From Arctopsyche grandis (taxonomy: Eukaryota; Arthropoda; Insecta; Trichoptera; Hydropsychidae), in the NCBI RefSeq assembly GCF_051622035.1, contig NC_135362.1, positions 24,327,001 through 24,391,000 of the forward strand: a stretch of 64,000 bases of DNA. Direction: 5' to 3'. Positions 24,791 through 37,560 of this stretch are shown here, one piece after another. A program made the translations under genes and the position numbers. Position 1 is the stretch's first letter, and every line of letters starts with the position of its first letter. The notes under the pieces are model-generated. The model searched no databases, was not told where the DNA came from, and saw nothing but the letters and a program-made list of their open reading frames with translations.

Positions 24791-26333
24791 TAATCCAGCA
24801 CTTGGACCACTTTCACTCAAAGTCTCTTTTATAATGGGAAATTAAGTTCCTCGTTTAGAATGCGCTCGCTAGATGAATCGCTTTTCCTTGAAAAGCTCGT
24901 CTGTCAATTTTATTTCGGAATACGATCCCCACAACTCCGAGAAGAATCAATCAATCGTTTTTATTTCAATCCCAATCGGAACAAAAAACGGAAAAGAAAA
25001 AATAATGAAATAAAACCTCGATTGATACTAGCGAATAAACGAGGGGTAATTTTCACCCAGCTACCATTACACAAAAACCAGAGTTTCTTAACCTTTTAAT
25101 GCGATGACCCAAATAGCATTTACAACTTTAAAATCTCCACTATCCATATATATGTATGTACATACCTTGTACTAAAAGCTCAACTTTTCGTATAAAATTT
25201 ACATCGGCGAATCAATGTATCGGAGAGGATTACTCGATGTACAATTTTCGAATGGAGATTTTATATTATAATATAACGGCTGAACTCACGAACAGATAAA
25301 AAAAACCCATTGTATAAATAAAACTATAAAATTTTGGTTTATATCAACAATACGTGAAGCAAAATATCGTTCATATGCTTCATTCAATTAAAAATCTAAG
25401 TTTTCGCAATAAAAGTGAACCAAGATGAATCGAATGTTGTCTTTCAATGCCGACGTATTTTTAGATTATTGCCTAAATGAGTTAAATTGCATGATTTTGG
25501 TAGGAAATAGATTGTCTGATGACTTGTATGAAATGAATCACGCTCTTATTAAAACCAGAGCTGATTTATATCCATAGCATTAAACTTATGCCATAAAGGC
25601 ATTAAAGTGAATATGAACTGCTTGAAATCGAAGCTGAAAGAATGATATTATTCTACACACGATCAATCATTCAGGTATAATAAATATTTCCCATATTCAC
25701 CGATGAAATATGTTTCATTTAGAAAAAAACTTCCACGCTTTCAGATCGCCCTTTACTTTTATTTATGTGAATTGTACCCGTCGATTCCTCCGGGATCGTA
25801 TTTTATTTTTACATTTTGTATACCTGTAATAAAGTGACCGTATATAATCCGGTCCGAAATATGCCAAACTACATACCTCTGGGATTTAATTACCGTTTGA
25901 TTTCGAAGATGGCCGCGCAGTTCTAAAAATTCCACGCACCGGCCTGAATTTAAATTTGACGTGTAAAACTGGGGGAAAATGAATGAAAAAAATATATAAA
26001 AAAAATCATCTGAATTGGGGTTGTTAGTGCAGATGAACGATCACACCTCCCCAATTTCGCACACTCGATTTACCAGCTAGAGAAACGTCGGAATAAAATC
26101 CAACTCACGCTGTTTTGAGGCCTGACGTACATATTAAATATTAGCGAACAATGCTCTCTGCAAATAATCGACGGATGAAAGCTAATGGCCATCGTAAACA
26201 GTGAATGTCATTAAATGCCTGAATCGGTAGTGTTGTTTATGTTTGTGATTGACAGGATTCAAATCCTGGCAAAAAGCAAAAAAAAAAAATCATTTAAATT
26301 TTTCTTCAATCATTTAACTTCATTATATAAATA
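24791..26333. other. AT-rich spacer, no gene seen
   Basis: The only hint is a possible hAT end at about 25079 (CAGAGTTTCTTAACCTTTTA, then GCGATGACCC), with no partner end. Open frame 24860-25099 has no recognisable product. Confidence 0.35.
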
Positions 26334-26822
26334 CTAGTGTTGTGCCCGACGAAATATCATCGCATGGGTTTTGGCATATTACATAAGTTATTAAATTAAA
26401 ATAAATGTGTCGGTCCTGTGTTCGATCCGCACGCGATCGTATTTTTTTTAAAATACCTCTTAAATATATTTAATATAATATTTATATTTAATTGCTAATT
26501 TGATAAAAATGGTAAAAACTACCTACCTATCTACATATAAATAATATAAAACGAAATTAATTAATTAATTAAATAAATTTTCAATAGATGGCACTAAATG
26601 CTCAGAGATTTATTGTCCAAGAGGAAACATTGGTATCAAACGTACATACATACATATATAATAGAAGTTTTTTGCTGATCTGTTATTCTGTTCGTATTAT
26701 ATTCGTACGTTTTGTTAGCAGTGTTTTAGCTGTGACGTACATATATCAAATCGAAACAACTATTATAATACGGCGAGCGTTATTGCCCATATACACACAG
26801 AATAGCGCTATTATATATATGA
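26334..26822 (-). mobile_element. Helitron, minus strand
   Basis: On the minus strand it starts 5'-TC (26822-26821) after A and ends CTAG (26337-26334) followed by T. A 3' hairpin with CGATGA/TCGTCG arms (loop TATT, one G-T pair) precedes the end. The interior is shared with 43826-44219, for example AAATGGTAAAAACTACCTAC, TCAATAGATGGC, GAGGAAACATT and CACACAGAATAGCG. There is no coding capacity. Confidence 0.8.
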
Positions 26823-26846
26823 TGTACTGTGTACATATATATTAAA

Positions 26847-27232
26847 ATACTGTTAGGTTCAAAATGAAAGGCCAAACTCGCTTCACAGCATTTATTCAAT
26901 AATTTAAGAGGTCCACACGAAACTACCGCTCACTCCAGAATAATCTGATCTACCGTGTGTACCTCCTTATAACGGAAAAGTTGCACAGCGGAGCTTGCTC
27001 GATCCATTAATGTGTCTATTGTCTAGGCACGGAAAGATCTACCCTGGCGAGTCGATTGTTTACGCACGCACTCGCTGGATACGCAGAATACGCAGGTCTG
27101 TGAGAACTCCAGCGTATCCTTTGTTCGGGCAGTGACTGATTCTCGTCAGCCTAATCCGGGGTCTCTACTGTTCACCAACGAATGCACTTATACAGTTGTT
27201 ACTATCCCTCTCATGTTCCCGCGTTACAATAC
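26847..27232 (-). mobile_element. Solo LTR with 4-bp target duplication
   Basis: The LTR is 26851-27228 (378 bases). On the minus strand it begins TGTAACGCGGGAAC and ends CCTAACA, so it has TG...CA ends. ATAC flanks it on both sides (26847-26850 and 27229-27232). An AATAAA signal is present on the minus strand near 26890, as expected in R. It is related to 61056-61457 and 2902-3046. No internal gag/pol remains, so this is a recombined solo LTR of a gypsy/BEL-type element. It abuts the Helitron 5' end at 26822. Confidence 0.88.
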
Positions 27233-27239
27233 CTAGCAA

Positions 27240-27620
27240 TATAGCTTTAATGTTGGTCGCCTACTGATAACCACCGAGAGGCTCTTGAGTTCAAGCCCTA
27301 GGTTGACCTTGATTAAAAAGATTTTTTTCGCAATTATTTCTTTAGTAGTGCAGGTCAGACTTGGATATTTGTGATTCAAAGTCAATCGTTTCCTATCAGA
27401 CTTTGCCAATTTATCGTTTTTATTTTATTGTTGAAATGTTTCCTCATCAATTTGGCAAAACCATCCTACCCACTATGTCACCACTATTTTAATATGATTT
27501 AAAATTTAAAATATATAAATTTATATATTATGTATGTGCAGTTTAATACCATATGTGTCACTCAGCGGTAACCCGTTATGGCATCACGGGAAAATATAAT
27601 TAAAAAAAATAAAATAAATA
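27240..27620 (+). mobile_element. tRNA-derived SINE
   Basis: Head with TGGTCGCCTACTGATAACCA and GAGTTCAAGCCC (B-box like), core with CTTGGATATTTGTGATTC, GTTTCCTATCAGACTTTGCC, ACCATCCTACCCACTATGTC, and 3' part CACTCAGCGGTAACCCG ... CACGGG forming a short stem, then an A/T-rich tail. It lies immediately beside the solo LTR. Confidence 0.78.
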
Positions 27621-28074
27621 GAAAAGGTGCTGAGTACATTGTTTAAATTCAGTAAATAGAATATTTTTTTATATATACATACTATAATACATATGTATTG
27701 ATGAATGACTCTTCATCACTAAAGATTTTGTGGCAGCGATAATAGATAGATAATAGTTGATGGATTTGATTTTTCTTTTGTTAGTTTCACTAAAGAAGTA
27801 TTTTAAACCGCCTTAAGGGCACAATAAAGTTAACAATTAAAATGGTCAATTTGATTCTAAAGCCAAATTAAAAATTGAACTCCCTGCCCCCTTGAATAGA
27901 ATAAATTTTGAAAGACCTTTCCGTCACGAAAGTGAAATGATATGTATATTATACATATAATAAATATGTACATACATAGATAGGAAATAAAATATGCAAT
28001 AATTTTGAGAAGTTATTATGAATAAGGAGACGTAAGTAAGTATGAGTATTTTTTTAAATAATTTAAATAAAGTC

Positions 28075-28455
28075 CAGTGCACTAAGAAAAGTATGGATCG
28101 TAGAATGCTTGGCGTAACGAGGAAAGAGAAACGGAATACGCGGGTTAGAAGTATGACACAATGAGTTGGTATAATGGGGAGAGTAGAAAAATTGAAATGG
28201 CCATGGCTGAGTCACGTAGCTCGAAGAACGGGATATATGTAGATGGATGAAACAAGTGCTCAAATGGTACCCGAGAGAATGTAAACGAGTGCAAAATGGC
28301 CACAGGAGAGATGGATGGATGAAATCAGAAAAATATGTGTAATGAGATTGATGCGAGTTAATCAAGATAGAGACGAATGGAAGCGTGTTGGAACGGCCTT
28401 CATCCACCAGTGGATGGCGAATGGCTGTGAATGATGATAGAAAAATAATAAGAAA
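28075..28455 (+). mobile_element. RTE-type non-LTR 3' fragment
   Basis: Conceptual reading in broken frames gives MDRRMLGVTRKEKRNTRVRS, then KLKWPWLSHVARR, and ends DEWKRVGTAFIHQWMANGCE with a stop. This C-terminal signature and the short ATGATGATAG-like tail are characteristic of RTE-clade elements. At least two internal stops are present, so it is a dead, 5'-truncated copy. The long minus-strand open frame here is its antisense shadow. Confidence 0.88.
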
Positions 28456-29560
28456 TTTTAAATATCCTGCCAATTAATAATATAAATATTAAAATATCAA
28501 TTAATTAATTGTAAATAGGTTTTTGGACTCTTTTCCTATTATGCTGTACATTAACATTAGAATAATGATAACTAACAAAATTAAATTAAAATTTTAAAAT
28601 AGAAAATGATCAGTAGATTAGTAGCTATTAAAATATATATAAGATGTATTGTGAACATAATTTAGTAATAATAAAAAACATTTAAAAATCAAAATCAATC
28701 TCAGCTAAATAGGAGGATGTTTAAGTATTGTCTAGATTTTTTTTATAAAAATTTAAGATGTTATTATACATATGTAAATAAGCTTTGTATATTAATATCC
28801 GGTGTTGCGTAAGTATAACATAATATGTATGTACATATTCATACACCGCTTAAAAATCGAACAGGCGAATTAAATACATACATATATGTTCATATAATAC
28901 AATAATACATGCGATATTTAAATATTTCAAACCTTTCCGGGATCATTTATATGAGTAAATATGTACAAATATGTATGTGTAATAAGTCACAAAAATGGAC
29001 AAAATGAGATATGACAGATTTAAACTTCAAAAAAACATCTCAACATACGTTAAACTTTATATACAATATGTAAATTTTTCAATATTTCAACGTGTTAAAG
29101 TGAGATTTTTTATTTGAAATTGAAATTTCAAGCACACTTCCATGTTTGAAGTGCTGAATATGATCCTTTTTTTGCGCTGTCAGCCATCAGACTAAAACAA
29201 GAAATTTGAAAACTCCAGAACATTCACTATTTAGCAAATTCCAATTTTCATACTGTATATCTGTTTTGTGCAATATACGAGCCGTTATATTTGAAAGTAG
29301 CGGAAGTCTAATTTTCAGTTCAAAAAACATTATTTCTGTTTGACTCAAATCACTAATTGTTATCACTTATTTTTATTCGATATGTCCAGAATCTCTTGAA
29401 AAGCAGAATATATGTACGTATTACAGGCCACCATTATTTTTAAATACAAAACATTTTATTTAATATTTTGCGAGACATTTCTCGAAATGAATAAAAGTAG
29501 ACTTATGCCACAATATTATAGCAGCTCATATGTATGTATGTATGTATATTAAAAAAAACG
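28456..29560. other. AT-rich spacer, no gene seen
   Basis: Nothing recognised. Confidence 0.4.
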
Positions 29561-29561
29561 G

Positions 29562-29625
29562 ATGTGACTAACCCACGACTTTATCTATATATTTGAGGAA
29601 TATAAGGAATGTATGTAAGAATTGT
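29562..29625 (+). repeat. E/F mosaic repeat, short E 5' fragment
   Basis: GGATGTGACTAACCCACGAC and TTTGAGGAATATAAGGAAT match the E start at 31430. Confidence 0.6.
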
Positions 29626-29947
29626 CAGTTTTCAAAAAAATTTAAAATTTAAAAAAATAATTCACACAGAATTATTTTTTTTCATATATGTATGTACATA
29701 TGTATATATATTTACATGACTTCAACTTCACAGCATACATACATTGTACATACATGAAAAATCTTACATACATACATATGTATATGTATATAGCACCAAG
29801 TACACAAAACGTAGGACTTTAAATTTTCAAGTAATTGTAAACACAACTTGCTAATTGATTCTGTAACTAATTGTAAGTCTAGACGATGTATTTCAGAATT
29901 GTAAACTTGCCATACGACTGTTAAAGTGCTATATATACATACATATG

Positions 29948-29951
<4 letters not shown>

Positions 29952-30004
<53 letters not shown>
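29952..30004. repeat. (TA)n microsatellite
   Basis: About 26 TA units flanked by ACATACATATGTATGT palindromic runs. Confidence 0.95.
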
Positions 30005-30008
<4 letters not shown>

Positions 30009-30859
30009 CATACATACATATATACAAATGTAGAATTATGTAGAATATACACGCTTAATTTAAAATGAACAAAATTCCTAGAGTGATTAATTTTGAATAA
30101 TAAATTGAAAATCGTATACATTTCTTATTTATGTAAATGGTTTTCAACCCTCGACAATACATATGTAGGAAAACTTTCAACTAATCAAATATCAAAATGT
30201 AAGCGAATTGAAATTTCGTATGAGGAAAATCGTCTTGAATTTTCCGAAACTTTCTTAATAAGTTATGTAATTTGGATTCTTGTTTTAAAAGGAGGCCATT
30301 TAATACGGGAGGATAATTCAATTTATTTCTAATTTTAAAAAGTAGTTCCCAACTCGAATGGATTACATTTTCAAATTTACATTCTGGTGGCAACTACATA
30401 CAGATATCATAAATTACAGTATAGTCCAACTTATATATGTACATACATATACATACATAGCTTATTTTTCTATTTTATTATGACAACATATTTAAATGAT
30501 TTTAAAAAATTAAATATGTTTTGTATTATTATTTATTTATTTATTATATGTACATACATATGTACATTAAAAAAAAGTCTTATACGTAGAATTAATTAAC
30601 TTCTAATAAAAACCTCTATTTAATGAATTAATCCCGTTATATTAATTAAGTCACATTTTATATTTCTTTACTATTGCATACCAGTAGAGGTCGTAGAATA
30701 CGTATACATTTTATATTAATGGAAATTTATATTTTTTAGACGATAAAAGTAATTATCAACGTCATGTTATGGACAGCAAAACTTACTGTGTATGTACTTG
30801 TAAATATGTACATACGTATAAACCGCTGGTTGAGAGTTGCTGACCTACATATTATATTT

Positions 30860-31300
30860 TGACTCGTTCAAGAAAATAGCACACACACTCACACACACAT
30901 ACATTTCAGTTTTGGAGTTTTGCATTGTTCCCAATTTGAATAATGCCTCTCCGCGTAAAGTTATAAATTATAATGCTAAGACCGGTCGACTGCTCGATTC
31001 CATGTGACAAAGTCGATATAAATTTTCGTATGAATTTCTCTTTATACCGCCATTCAAGTTCTCGGCGTCTCAACGTTGAATGCAATCGACTGGGTGTGTG
31101 ATCGAAAAGTTCACCGACTGACTGACTGCTCTTTAAGTTTATCGTCGCAAGCACAGCTTCCGCAACTTGTTCCGGTTTGGCTTCTCTTTCAGACATTCTG
31201 CGGTGTATTTTTCAGCAAAATATCAGTTTCAAATCTGCAACGCTTCCAACGAATATCGTTTGCATGGGCGGAAAATAAGGAAGCAATGTCATGAAAATTC
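30860..31300. other. Non-repetitive island with a 96-codon minus frame
   Basis: A minus-strand frame (31196-30906) begins MSEREAKPEQVAEAVLATIN and has ordinary amino-acid composition. I do not recognise the product, there is no partner exon, and the second half drifts into AT-rich codons. It could be part of an unrecognised exon or chance. Listed so that it can be tested. Confidence 0.25.
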
Positions 31301-31429
31301 CCATAAAAAAGAGTAATATAGTTTTCTCCTAGTAAATGATATAATTTTAATTAAATGCATAATAATATATAACGTCATCCGCGTCAATTTAATACTTCAT
31401 TTAAATCAAAATAAGAAATGCATAAAAAA

Positions 31430-31900
31430 TTCGGATGTGACCAACCCATGGCTTTATATATGTATTTGAGGAATATAAGAAGTATAAAAAACAAAATTCC
31501 ATAATGAAACGTTCACACAACCGGCTATGAGACCATTTCGATACAAATTGAGGGAAAATGTGGCGAATTTTACACACGTCAAAAGTTCTACTTACGGTTG
31601 TCAGATTTTGTTCCCATTTTTTTTATTACTTAATATCACAATACATACTATAAGCATAAAATATCAAGAAGACGGAATTAATTTAAAATTTCAAAATAAA
31701 ATAATGAAAATCGTTTTAAAAAAAAATACTACTTCCAGCTTACGAATTCTAACCAAAACCCTATCAACTATAAGTTAGTACATAAAGAATACAAATATAA
31801 ATTTTCAGCTTGATGCGTTTAGTGGTGTGGAAAAAATTGTGTGGTCATTTTTGACATTTCTAAGAGGAAAAAAATCCCACTTCCAGTTCATTAAATATGA
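31430..31900 (+). repeat. E/F mosaic repeat, uninterrupted E copy
   Basis: Contiguous E sequence from GGATGTGACCAACCC to CCCACTTCCAGTTCATTAAA. This is the empty-site reference for the LINE insertion at 7179-7835. Confidence 0.78.
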
Positions 31901-32204
31901 TGATATTTTTTTTATTTTCATCAGAGTGATACAAGGATTATAATTGAATATTCTCGTGAAGAGTACACATATTTAAAGGATCGGAAAAAAATAATGGGAG
32001 AAAATCGAACAAGAGTAAAGTGCCACTTCCGGTTGACGGTTGTTCACTAAATTTATATTTAACTTAGTATTAAGTTATGAACATCTAGATATGAATATTC
32101 TGTTCAATACACTAAAAGGTTAAAAGGAGAAAAACATTAAAAAAAACTCGATTATCTAAAATATATAAAATTTATAATTTCTATTATTTGTAAAAAAAAT
32201 CAGT

Positions 32205-32395
32205 CTGAAACGTTAAGCGATTTGAGATATAATTTAATCCAAAACCTTAAAAAAAGGGACACCTATAAGGGGAGGTACCATTTCCGGTCAAATGAAAAGT
32301 TTGAAAAAATTAACATCGTATCGATAAGCATTTCAGTAACCGATACAAAGTTTCAGTTTGATAGGACTAGCGGTGTTCAAAAAACGTAGCATTCG
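32205..32395 (-). repeat. E/F mosaic repeat, F fragment
   Basis: Reverse copy: GGACACCTATAAGGGGAGGT, TACCATTTCCGGTCA, ATCGATAAGCATTTCAGTAA and GTTTGATAGGACTAGCGGTG match the complement of 45380-45500. Confidence 0.75.
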
Positions 32396-33589
32396 TATTA
32401 AGTCCTTATGAACCTTTTCGTTGAATAAAATATAAAGGAAAAACACTGAAAATCTAGTTCCAAATCTTGTCAACCTCCACACTGTCTAACACGGAAAAGT
32501 CTTAAATTTATTATTTCAGATTAGGGATGACACCTCGAACTTATCTCTAACCTCCTCGAGAGACGAAGCGAACACTAACTTTTCCTTTTTTTACAGATAA
32601 TTGTGCTTGACACACTGATTGATGATATCGCTAGAGTACTCCACGTAACGCTCCAAACACCAAGTGTCAATATATATACACGTATATGTAGATATGTAAT
32701 GGAATATAGGAAGCAAAACAAAAGGGCAAAGCGTGCACGGGTGACTTTAGACGCGAATGAGTGGGGTGGAGCGTCTCGTTTTTGTTTCTTATTCTTCTCC
32801 TCTCCAACGAAAACAACAAAGAAAACGTAATCCGATTCGTTTATCTACAAAGGGGATTATTTAGAAAAGTACCATTAGCAGGCCCAAGTCGATACGCATA
32901 GTGAATGACGAATGCTGTGGCATCCGTACTGGATATATCGTGGGATTGGCGGAGTGAATTCATTCTCTTAAAACTACTCAAAGTACATTCCTTCTTAGAT
33001 AGTTTGAATTCGTTCGAAACGTTTTCGGTAACCAAATTTCTGGCTGTAAACTATTACATAGAACGTCAAATGAAAACGGAATCTGAAATCTAGGCGGTGG
33101 AATTTAAGTCGTCTGAAAATTTGGCACGGACGAGTTTTAACGGTAGAATTAAATTGTTATACTCTGACACAAGCCTAGCATGTAAACATATGTACTTATA
33201 ATAATAATAATAATAATTAATAAATAAATAATATTAATAAATATTATTAGTTATCAATTTAATGTGTATTTAAGGTAGTCGGAGGAGTAGTTCCATCCAT
33301 CGAACATACAGTGAAGAGCGCAAATGAGAAGACAAACGACAACTATACGACAAAAATACTCGACGACGTAGGGAGGCCGCTCTCATCCTGAGAATGGCCT
33401 CAAAGTAACATCTGCGACGCGCTGCATCCCCTTGGTAGCCCGAAAAGAACACGGTAGCAATCTTATGCTTAGGTTTGTGATATATTCTCAGTGGGGGAGA
33501 ATTACCACTCTTGCACAACGGTGTAAAGGAGTGAAGGTGCAACATTTCGTAACACATTCAGCGGATTGACTCGAATTTACTCTTCGAAT
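32396..33589. other. Mostly non-repetitive stretch
   Basis: A TTTTTTTACAG splice-acceptor-like site lies at about 32596, but the following sequence does not give a recognisable protein. ATAATAATAATAATAAT runs occur near 33200. Open frames (for example 33557-33270 minus) are unassigned. Confidence 0.3.
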
Positions 33590-33915
33590 GATTTGAATTC
33601 GAGATTTTGCCTGATTTGAACTCGGAATCGGTAACTAATCACGCATTAATGGTTTTAAAAAAATGTGTATTTTAGATATATGTATGTACATATGTACATA
33701 TGTAGTTCAAACAAGGTTAATCCTGTCAAACGGAAACTTAGTAGCAGTTCAAAATTTAGGTTGACCAGAAGTGGTACGTCTTCTTATATATACCTATACA
33801 CGCATAGATAGGTCTCCTCTTTTTATTAAGTCGTTGAATTAAATTATCTTCTAAACCACTTAATGGATTGGACTAAAGCTGTTTTACGCGTAATAGGAAT
33901 GAGATTTAGTTTTCT
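33590..33915 (+). repeat. E/F mosaic repeat, F copy
   Basis: GATTTGAATTCGAGATTTTG, GAACTCGGAATCGGTAACTA, TTAATCCTGTCAAACGGAAA, AGGTTGACCAGAAGTGGTAC and GTCTCCTCTTTTTATTAAGT follow the F order. Confidence 0.7.
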
Positions 33916-36261
33916 AATATACGTATGTATTAATGGTTAGGTAGGCACGCACGAGTTGAAGAATGATTAAGTTGTCATCTTGTACGTGTAGCGCGGCGAA
34001 CGATAGTTTGTTGTGGCTTCTGTGAAAAAAACAATATTGTAAACCACCCAACGAGTCTCATTTTACTTTACCGCCTATGTCTCCTGACAGCCAGATCCTT
34101 AATAGGTTTAATACATTTTATACCGAACTAATTTTAAATATTTTTATATCTACCGAGAGTATTATTTTTACCATAGTTTTTACATAATATTGCAATTTCG
34201 ACAGTCATGCATGAAGGATCCCTTATTGGGCATCGAAAACTTTCCTTCTGACGTTTTTATCTATCTTCATCGACCGACGATCTCTCTTTGTGAGAGTACA
34301 CACTGTGTTAAATATTCGGCAGATCTGTTCCGCGCTTCATTCGGAGCTGACTGGCCGACGGAACAAGAAAAATAAACTACCTCTACGACTACTCGCTGCA
34401 ACTTTCACTCAGATCTCGGAAACCCCTCTACACGAGCACACTACAATACTAAGAGATAATAAGCCTTAACTAACATTTTCCATATATGTATGTACATACA
34501 TACATATATAAACTGACACTGTTCATGCATTCAGGTGATATAAAATCAATTTTAATTAATGATATACATATTCGTAGTAACATCTGGTACACCCGTTGTG
34601 TTCGATTTGTTTTATTTATTCGTTTAGGAGGGGAATTTAAATAAAACGAAACAAAAGAACCGAACAATTTTAATTTTACGTTAAAAATTCATACACCCAC
34701 AGACACACACATTTGGCAAGTGATAAATAATAAAAAATAAAGTTTTAAATTTGACCCGCTCAAACCCCTCGTTTTTGCACACACCCACAAACATACATAT
34801 ATACAGAGCATAATAAAAGCCAACACGGAGTTTTAATTCGGCCAGTGTGAGAGATGTGCAAATTTGGACAATGGGTTCGAGTTGTGCTGAATGTTCAATT
34901 CGAAAACGTCGGAAGCACCTTCTCCTCGGTGCTTTATTGAAACTAGACCAGATATATGTAGAGGTAGGACATCTCCACGTTCTTCCTCCTGTCTCCTGAA
35001 TATTTTCGTATATTTCATTCAGCTGAAAAACGAATGAAATCGCGACCAGTTTATCAAAATCTGAAGCACGCCGTAAGAACGATTTGACATATTGCTTTCG
35101 TTCGTATATTAATATATTTGTTCACACAACTTCGGATGTGTGTCCTTTTTTTTGTCTCGAGATAGTCATGATAAATTCGAGTATCTGTCTGTGAAGATTG
35201 ATCGTGTCCGTTATTGTTATTAAACGAAAAAGTTCACGATCAATTTCGGTAATGAGTCAGAATACCGCACTTGCGGATTACATTTTCGAGGCTCGGTTCC
35301 AAAACGACCAATGTGCTTTAAAAGAATACCGATAAAAATAAGTTTTAACCACATCTTCGGAATCTTGGTAGTTTTGAAACCAATACAAACTAATTAAAGT
35401 GGTTGAAAATAATGGCCATTATCTTAAAGATTTTTAAAGGTGATATATCGACAGAAAACTTTTCAAAATAATGCTGTAAATTACATATGTGTATGGAAAG
35501 TATATGTTGAACGAGCGAGAAAGAGTTAACACACATAATCGTACGGCACGGCATGTTTAGATAGCTTCTAGCTGTGAATAGGCGTGTATATGTCATTGTT
35601 AATTCGTACGACCTTGTTATTTCAACAAATTTCTCCTAAATTTCTTTAAATATGGGAATCACTATTATCGATCACTGTCAAACCTATGTCAACATAAGGG
35701 TAAAATATCATCGTAAACACTCCGAGAGGTGAGCTTTCACTAAGATTTCGATGGCAAAATTAGCAAGAGGACAGCAAGAGATGAATTTCTTAGTAAAGTA
35801 TATCACTGAAAATAATCCAGGGGTGAATTTTGGCCTGGAATTTTACGGGTCTACATCACGACATCGAAAGGTCGAAAGATCAAAAAGAATGTGTGCATGG
35901 TAAACGGTACTATGTATATATAATATATATCAATGGGCTGCGGTGAAATGATCTCTCTTATCTAATTATTTGTCGTACAGCCTAGCTTAATGTGCGCGCG
36001 TAGGATACGGGAGGAAAAGCCTGTTCCTCTTGTATCCTGCTCGCGCAAATTAAGCGAGGCTGTACGACGGGGGGGGAGAGAGTTTTACCGCACGCCACTG
36101 ATATATATGTATATATATATATATACTACACGCTTTTCATATGTATTCATGGTAAACGAACATTTTCTATTTTTCGACCTTTCGATGTGGTGACGGTCAC
36201 CGTTTTTACATATGCAAAACTATCAACAACAAAAAAAACATGTGCCGCGTATTTACATATA
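33916..36261. other. Unassigned region
   Basis: 33940-34450 has an LTR-like flavour (pyrimidine-rich, CTTTACCGCC, GTGAGAGTACACACTGTG) but no paired ends were found. 34830-35300 and 35850-36080 are GC-richer and unmatched elsewhere in the window. No gene can be defended. Confidence 0.3.
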
Positions 36262-36622
36262 CATATATGAAAAGTCAGTATTTATATTAAATGACCAGTA
36301 TTAAACGGCCGGCATCCATTGTTCAGTATACAAGTGGTCAGTATAAATAATAAAAGGTTAGGATTTACATATATTAAATCGTCTGTATTTAAACATAAAT
36401 GGTCAGTATTAATGTTAAATGATCTTGATAGACAATTCCATCCAATTGACATTGCTAATTATTCTGGCGAATGTATGTACGTCAGATTTCTAATTCGTTT
36501 TATGCTGTCCATTTTTTATTTACATATACTCAGATTTATTAATATAATACTGACCATCTTGTTAATAAAATACTTAATTACTACTTACCAAAATAGATTA
36601 AAATACTGACCATTTAATCTGT
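36262..36622. repeat. GGTCAGTATT foldback-type repeat, copy 1
   Basis: Motifs AATGGTCAGTATTAA / AAATGACCAGTATTAA recur on the plus strand in the left half. The inverse AATACTGACCATTT occurs at the right end (36545-36560 and 36600-36618), so the element is bounded by inverted copies of its own repeat unit. A second copy with more units is at 40985-41485. Confidence 0.65.
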
Positions 36623-36964
36623 TGCCTTCGTTAACGCGTTTCGCGAACGCATGAGGTGTTCGTTAACGTGAGCGGATGATTCGGTTGGTAGTAGTGGTTA
36701 ATTCAACCGGAAACCACTAGTTCGCCGAGAAGTATGCCCGATGTTATATAAACGCTTGAACACGTTTCTCTACACTCTCACAGCAATTAAAAAAATCAAA
36801 TAAGAACCTTTATTCTAGAATTAATGCTACTATTTTACTATGAATGTTTTGTCAATTTACAAATACGAAGTCAATTGAGTGAGATGATTCACTCGGTATG
36901 ATAATGCATCGAGAAACCCTATAGGAAGGTTTTTCTGCAATAAAAGACGACTTAAAGTCTCATT

Positions 36965-37355
36965 TTTTCACCCCTGCTTTGGCCCAGCACCGAAAGGCGC
37001 CGGGTTCGATCCCGTGAGTTGACCTCGATTGAAAAGAATACATTCTGAGTATATATGTAATCTGTATGATCATACTTGGATATTTGTGACTCCAGGTCGA
37101 TCGTTTCCTATCAGAGTTTGCAAATTTTTCTTAGTTCCTCGATTAAATTGACTATAAACTTTCCTACCTACTATATCACCACTATTTGAATATGATTAAT
37201 GTACAATAAAATTTATGTACTAGTTAAAATTCATAGATGTCTCGTTAATTTCGAGTTTTGTAATTATTTTCGACTAATGTAACAAAAAAATGCTGCATTG
37301 TTTGTAATTGACCAGGAAGGCGCATTGGGGTTTACCTGTTAGGCCTTCCTGGTAT
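36965..37355 (+). mobile_element. tRNA-derived SINE with perfect 3' hairpin
   Basis: Head with GCCCAGCACCGAAAGGCGCC and B box GGTTCGATCCCG. Core CTTGGATATTTGTGACTCCA, GGTCGATCGTTTCCTATCAG. The 3' end has stem CCAGGAAGGC (37312-37321) and exact complement GCCTTCCTGG (37342-37351), followed by TATATTTATTTATTTATT. The loop contains GCATTGGGG and CCTGTTAG. Confidence 0.85.
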
Positions 37356-37560
37356 ATTTATTTATTTATTTAATAGTTTTGGACCATTGTGGCATTACAG
37401 GAAGAACCTAATGCGCCACAATGGCCCACATTTGAAAAAGATATAAAAACATAATATAAAAACAAGTAAACTGTAAATAAAGGAAAAAAGCAAAAGCAGT
37501 AAACATGGTAAAATAAAATAATAAAAAAAGTAACAAAAGGAAAATAATATATCATTCTAT
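37356..37560 (-). mobile_element. Hairpin-LINE 3' end fragment
   Basis: On the minus strand it ends with a stem-loop: GCCATTGTGGCGCATTAGG, then CCTGTAATGCCACAATGG, then TCCAAAACTATTAAATAAAT. It directly abuts the SINE tail, so the two tails share the TATTTATTTATT run. Confidence 0.75.

Noticed and set aside
28063..28473. 136-codon minus-strand open frame
   Set aside because: It is antisense to an RTE-type LINE C-terminus, whose plus-strand reading ends in the family signature.
36979..37020. Independent tRNA-like gene at GGTTCGATCCCG
   Set aside because: It is the degraded head of a SINE whose core and tail follow.
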